This document shows positions 60,731 through 64,000 of a stretch of DNA of 64,000 nt, one piece after another. The notes under the pieces were generated by a model. That model was not told where the DNA came from. It ran no database searches and saw only the letters and a program-made list of their open reading frames with translations. The position numbers and the translations under genes are program-made. How positions within the stretch are numbered: position 1 is the first letter of the stretch; each line of letters starts with the position of its first letter. Origin of the DNA: Intoshia linei (taxonomy: Eukaryota; Orthonectida; Rhopaluridae); the NCBI GenBank assembly GCA_001642005.1, contig LWCA01000044.1, positions 1 through 64,000 on the forward strand, given 5' to 3'.

Positions 60731-61863
60731 ATGAACAATTTTGAAAATATTACCAAAATTGGCGAAGGAACTTATGGAACAGTCTACAAATGTTTGTGGA
60801 TAAAATGTAATAAAATTGTGGCTGTAAAAATGGTTAATCTTTTGGACGATGAAGTATTAAAATGGCCAATATATTTATAAAATTAATAGGGCATTCCAAG
60901 TTCTGCATTTCGGGAAATTTGTATTCTACATGAACTAAACCATGAAAATGTTGTGCGGTAAGTCAAAATTACATTAATATAATAAATTAGTCTTTACAAC
61001 GTAATCACCAATGTGGAGCAACTACTTATGGTGTTTGAGTATTGTACATTGGATTTGAAAAATTATTTTGATCAGTTGGAAAGTCCTATATCAAAAGATT
61101 TAGTCAAGGTAAATACCATCAATACTATAATTAGATTGATAGCAATTTATGTATCAACTCATGTGCGGATTAAATTACTGCCACAAGATGAATGTAATAC
61201 ACAGGGATTTAAAACCTCAAAACATACTTCTTGATAAAAACTATAACATAAAATTAGCCGATTTTGGTTTAGCACGGGTTTTTGGCTTACCAGCAAAAGC
61301 GTATTCATCAGAAGTAATAAAATTAAATAATAAAACTTGATATAAATAGGTTGTAACATTGTGGTATCGACCGCCAGATATTCTATATGGAGGAAAGATG
61401 TACTCTACAGCCATAGACATTTGGTCAGCTGGATGTATATTTGCTGGTAATTATTTTATACTTCTTACGATAGTCTAGTTTTTTAAAGAAATGAGCAATT
61501 CTGGAATAGCAATATTACCTGGAAAAGATGTAAATGATCAATTAAAACGAATATTTAAGTATTTTTACAGTTTAAGCATTACTATAATTTTAAGGCTTTT
61601 TGGTACACCTACTCAGAAAACATGGTCAGATATGATTTACTTGAATGAATATAAATCATTCCCGTCGTACAAGACTAATGTCAGATGGAATCAAATTGTA
61701 CCAGAATTATGTTCAAATGGCATAGATTTATTGCTAGTATAACTAACTTATATTAGATTTATTTTATTTTTAGAAACTCATGGTATGTAATCCTAAAAAT
61801 AGAATTTCGGCCCAGAAATCTTTGAATCATAAATACTTTGAAAGTTATAAAAATCAATTATAA
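60731..61863 (+). CDS. CDK5: Cyclin-dependent kinase 5
   Basis: Eight exons (60731-60853, 60890-60957, 60991-61108, 61143-61313, 61350-61446, 61489-61558, 61595-61736, 61774-61863) join in phase for 292 residues, the same length as human CDK5. All seven introns are 33-42 nt. Motifs: [11 protein letters not shown] (Gly loop with Thr14/Tyr15 equivalents), [15 protein letters not shown] (the PSSALRE helix of CDK5, one substitution), [20 protein letters not shown], and [20 protein letters not shown] with the Ser at the CDK5-specific T-loop position instead of Thr. Then [30 protein letters not shown] and [22 protein letters not shown]5 is activated by p35/p39-type partners and acts in neurons and secretion. 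Its stop lies 3 bp from that of ZNF598 on the other strand. Confidence 0.96.
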
Positions 61864-61866
61864 AAT

Positions 61867-64000
61867 TTATTTTTTTTTTGTTTTATACAACTTTGCTTCA
61901 TATTGAGCCAAAGACATATAATTTGTGATTTTAGCAAAAGATGCAGCATATTTTGAAGTAGATTTAGGTACTACATTGCTGGCAGATACTTTTAATAAAT
62001 TAATAATATCTGCATCGGGGGGTTCAAAAGTTTTTTTCTTTTTCTTTTTACGTTTTTTATTTGACTTTTGCAATGGGTCAATTTCACTGTTATCAACTTT
62101 TAAAATAATTTCTTCAGTTGGTGGAAAAGAAGGAAAATCTTTATTAGTCATCATGAATGGTTCAGCGACATTATTTTTTTTGATTTTAGTCGCTATTTTT
62201 TCTTTTGGTTTAAGACTAAATGTACAGGTATTGTGTAGTGTGATTTTCATTATTATCGAAATATTAATTCATAAACATGTATAACATTTAACTTTAAAAT
62301 AGGATTAGTAACTGTAATATGGATAATTTAAAGATATGCACAAAATTACGACGCATAGTATAAGTTAAAATTTGGTAATAAATAAAATAATGATTGGGGG
62401 AGAAATTTAAAAAAAATTCAAAAAATAAAATTTAATTATAAAAAAGTTTGAGAACCACAGCTCTATAAGTTCTTTTTAATGACTATCATAAACAAAAATT
62501 CACTTGCCAATTTCATTTTTTTACTAATTAGAAGTCAATTGATTACGTTTTTTATCAAATTTTTAATAGATCCCAGTGTTAGAGTCATAATGTTCTATTT
62601 GAATTTTTGATGAAAAATGTTGCCAATTATATCTTACATTTTATCAAAAAAAATAAGCTTGAAAACGTATTATTTATGAGATAACTTCATCGTGTATTAT
62701 TCACAAACTCATAATAACAAGAAATATAATAATTTAATGGTTTTTATTTAAAAAATTAAATTCCGTTAACAAGTGTACTATGGGAAAAATTTCATATTAA
62801 CGAAATTTCCAATCCCTGGTAAGGACTTAGAATTTACCATAGATTCCTTAAAAAAATTTAAAACGGAAGTAATGTAATATAGCGCTAGCCACATTTCTCC
62901 GGTTTGGACTTATGTTTAAATTTGACACTCAAAACAGTTAATTATTTTAATATAATAAATTAAATATGGATACCAAGAATTATTCCATTTTGCTAAACAT
63001 TAATAAATTAAAATAAATGAATTTCATACGTGTAGGTTTTTCTGTGCAAAGTGAAGGAAATTCGCTATAGAATAAATTATTTTTTTGAATAGTACTATAA
63101 GATGGATTTTCACTATTAACCCTCCATTGACCGCGTAAATTTATTTTGTTATGAGTGGATAAAGAAGCTGATGAACTAGGAGTTTTGACACAATTGGATT
63201 CAATTTTCTTTTTTTCGCCAATAACAAAATCAAACTCATCTTCATTTTTTTGAGATTGACTAAACCTGAGTTGGTGAAGTGACGGAAAATCTTGTTCTGA
63301 ATATTCATACCTGGATGGTGGATCACTAAATACTTTAGTTGTGACTGGTTGATACATCTCATTATTATAAATGGTTACACCTGGAATAAGATTGGTTGGT
63401 TCAGTAGGTGTAACTGTACTTGAAAATTTAAAAGTTGAATATTCAAGTCTTTGTTTTTGAGAAAGCTTATCTGAATGACATTCTATTAAATGACAGTGAT
63501 AATCATTCTGAGTTTGAAATACATTGGAAAAATGTTCCCTTTCACAACCATCAAGGCTACACATGTAATGTTTTGAACTAAAATGTAATTTTAATTCTTC
63601 ATATGACTCAAAGAAGGTAACATTGCTTTCAGAAAAATCACAAATAAAGCAGTTGAAATGATTTCGCCGATTATGTTGTCGATAATCATCTGAATCAAAA
63701 AGTTCTAAATTGCAAAATGAACAAAATCTATGGCCCGATAACTTGTCATTATAATTGAAAGTATGATCACGTAGTTCCTTTCCAGTGTACAGTTCATGGA
63801 ATCGAGGGAAAATTTTAATATGGTCGACACAAGTCTGACAATATGAACGATTATGACATTGCATGTGTTTCATTAGCGCGGGCATACTGCTAAAATCTTC
63901 CTGGCAAAAAGTACATTGATATCTTAATAAAAACAATAATTTGCTTTTGCTCCATTCATCCAAATGTATTCCGCAAAAAATCATTAAGTTTCCTAGATTT
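61867..64000 (-). CDS. ZNF598: ZNF598/Hel2 ribosome-collision E3 ligase, partial
   Basis: The gene enters from the right edge; the RING exon is outside the window. Segment 64000 to about 63030 encodes the zinc-finger block of the family: YQCTFCQEDFSSMPALMKHM, YCQTCVDHIKIFPRF, HRFCSFCNLELFDSDDYRQH, FNCFICDF, HFSSKHYMCSLDGCE and a final H-x4-CH, then the family's repeated acidic-aromatic motifs EQDFPSLHQLRF and SEFPSLC. A second segment, about 62216-61867 after the acceptor ACATTTAG, carries NKDFPSFPPTEE, a Lys-rich run and the C-terminus. The two are not in phase by the donor I would choose (ACAC|GTATGA near 63030), so a small exon or a different donor is missing. ZNF598 marks 40S proteins with ubiquitin when ribosomes collide. 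The intron holds the repeat 62265-62457. Confidence 0.88.
62265..62457. repeat. hAT-like repeat right part, related to 19549-19800
   Basis: In the ZNF598 intron. Collinear with 19620-19795 (AACTTTAAAATAGGATTAGT, ACTGTAATATGGATAATTTA and AAATTACGACGCATAGTATA) and ends AGTTTGAGAACCACAG, a hAT terminus. The left end is missing or overlaps the start of the intron. Confidence 0.65.

Noticed and set aside
1-64000. CRISPR arrays, bacterial operons or horizontally acquired bacterial genes
   Set aside because: No regularly spaced identical repeats occur, and all recognised genes are spliced eukaryotic genes.

Overview
The window is nuclear DNA of a small animal. It is strongly A+T rich. The protein-coding genes are interrupted by GT-AG introns and include animal-specific families: an E-protein bHLH factor, a PAR-type bZIP factor, a probable TNF/C1q-fold type II membrane protein, CDK5, Fused/STK36 and DNAJC27. 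I cannot name the species. The clearest lineage clue is a class of extremely short introns (33-46 nt) alongside ordinary long introns full of transposon relics. That pattern is known from flatworms, but I would not assign the phylum on it alone.

Layout. 0-4.5 kb: two small hAT-type MITEs, then a three-exon minus-strand gene for a type II membrane protein whose outer part looks like two tandem TNF/C1q-like jelly rolls. 4.5-10 kb: transposon-rich, with two TA-flanked inverted-repeat elements, a tRNA-like SINE candidate and a complete but broken mariner element. 10.2-16.5 kb: a minus-strand bZIP factor and a minus-strand E-protein with a long extra C-terminus. 19-22.7 kb: repeats, a decayed unidentified coding region, and a minus-strand Cys-rich single-pass membrane protein. 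26.5-35.9 kb: DOP1 (dopey) on the plus strand. 35.9-38.1 kb: asparagine synthetase on the minus strand, nearly touching DOP1 tail to tail. 39.2-42.4 kb: TMEM222 and PIGQ in tandem on the plus strand, 69 bp apart. 42.6-45.2 kb: Tc1/IS630-type transposase relic and MITEs. 45.7-54.8 kb: minus-strand exons; the upstream ones are STK36/Fused, while the lower ones are either its C-terminal part or another gene. 55.4-60.6 kb: DNAJC27 (Rab-like GTPase fused to a J domain), divergent from STK36. 60.7-61.9 kb: CDK5. 61.9-64 kb: ZNF598 on the minus strand, running off the right edge.

The genes are mostly housekeeping or signalling: Golgi/endosome traffic (DOP1), GPI-anchor synthesis (PIGQ), asparagine synthesis, ribosome-collision sensing (ZNF598), cilium/Hedgehog-linked STK36 next to the cilium-associated GTPase DNAJC27, and CDK5. 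The region is not an operon in the bacterial sense, but several neighbours are unusually tight (3, 42, 69 and 108 bp between coding regions). Most remaining sequence is small DNA transposons, MITEs with readable target-site duplications, a dispersed dimeric repeat, and inverted or tandem repeats. I found no gene cluster that is convincingly a new biological system. The best candidates for novelty are the tandem TNF-like protein, the minimal introns, the recent long hairpin repeat in a DNAJC27 intron and the overlapping convergent gene ends. All splice sites were placed by eye and may be off by a few bases.
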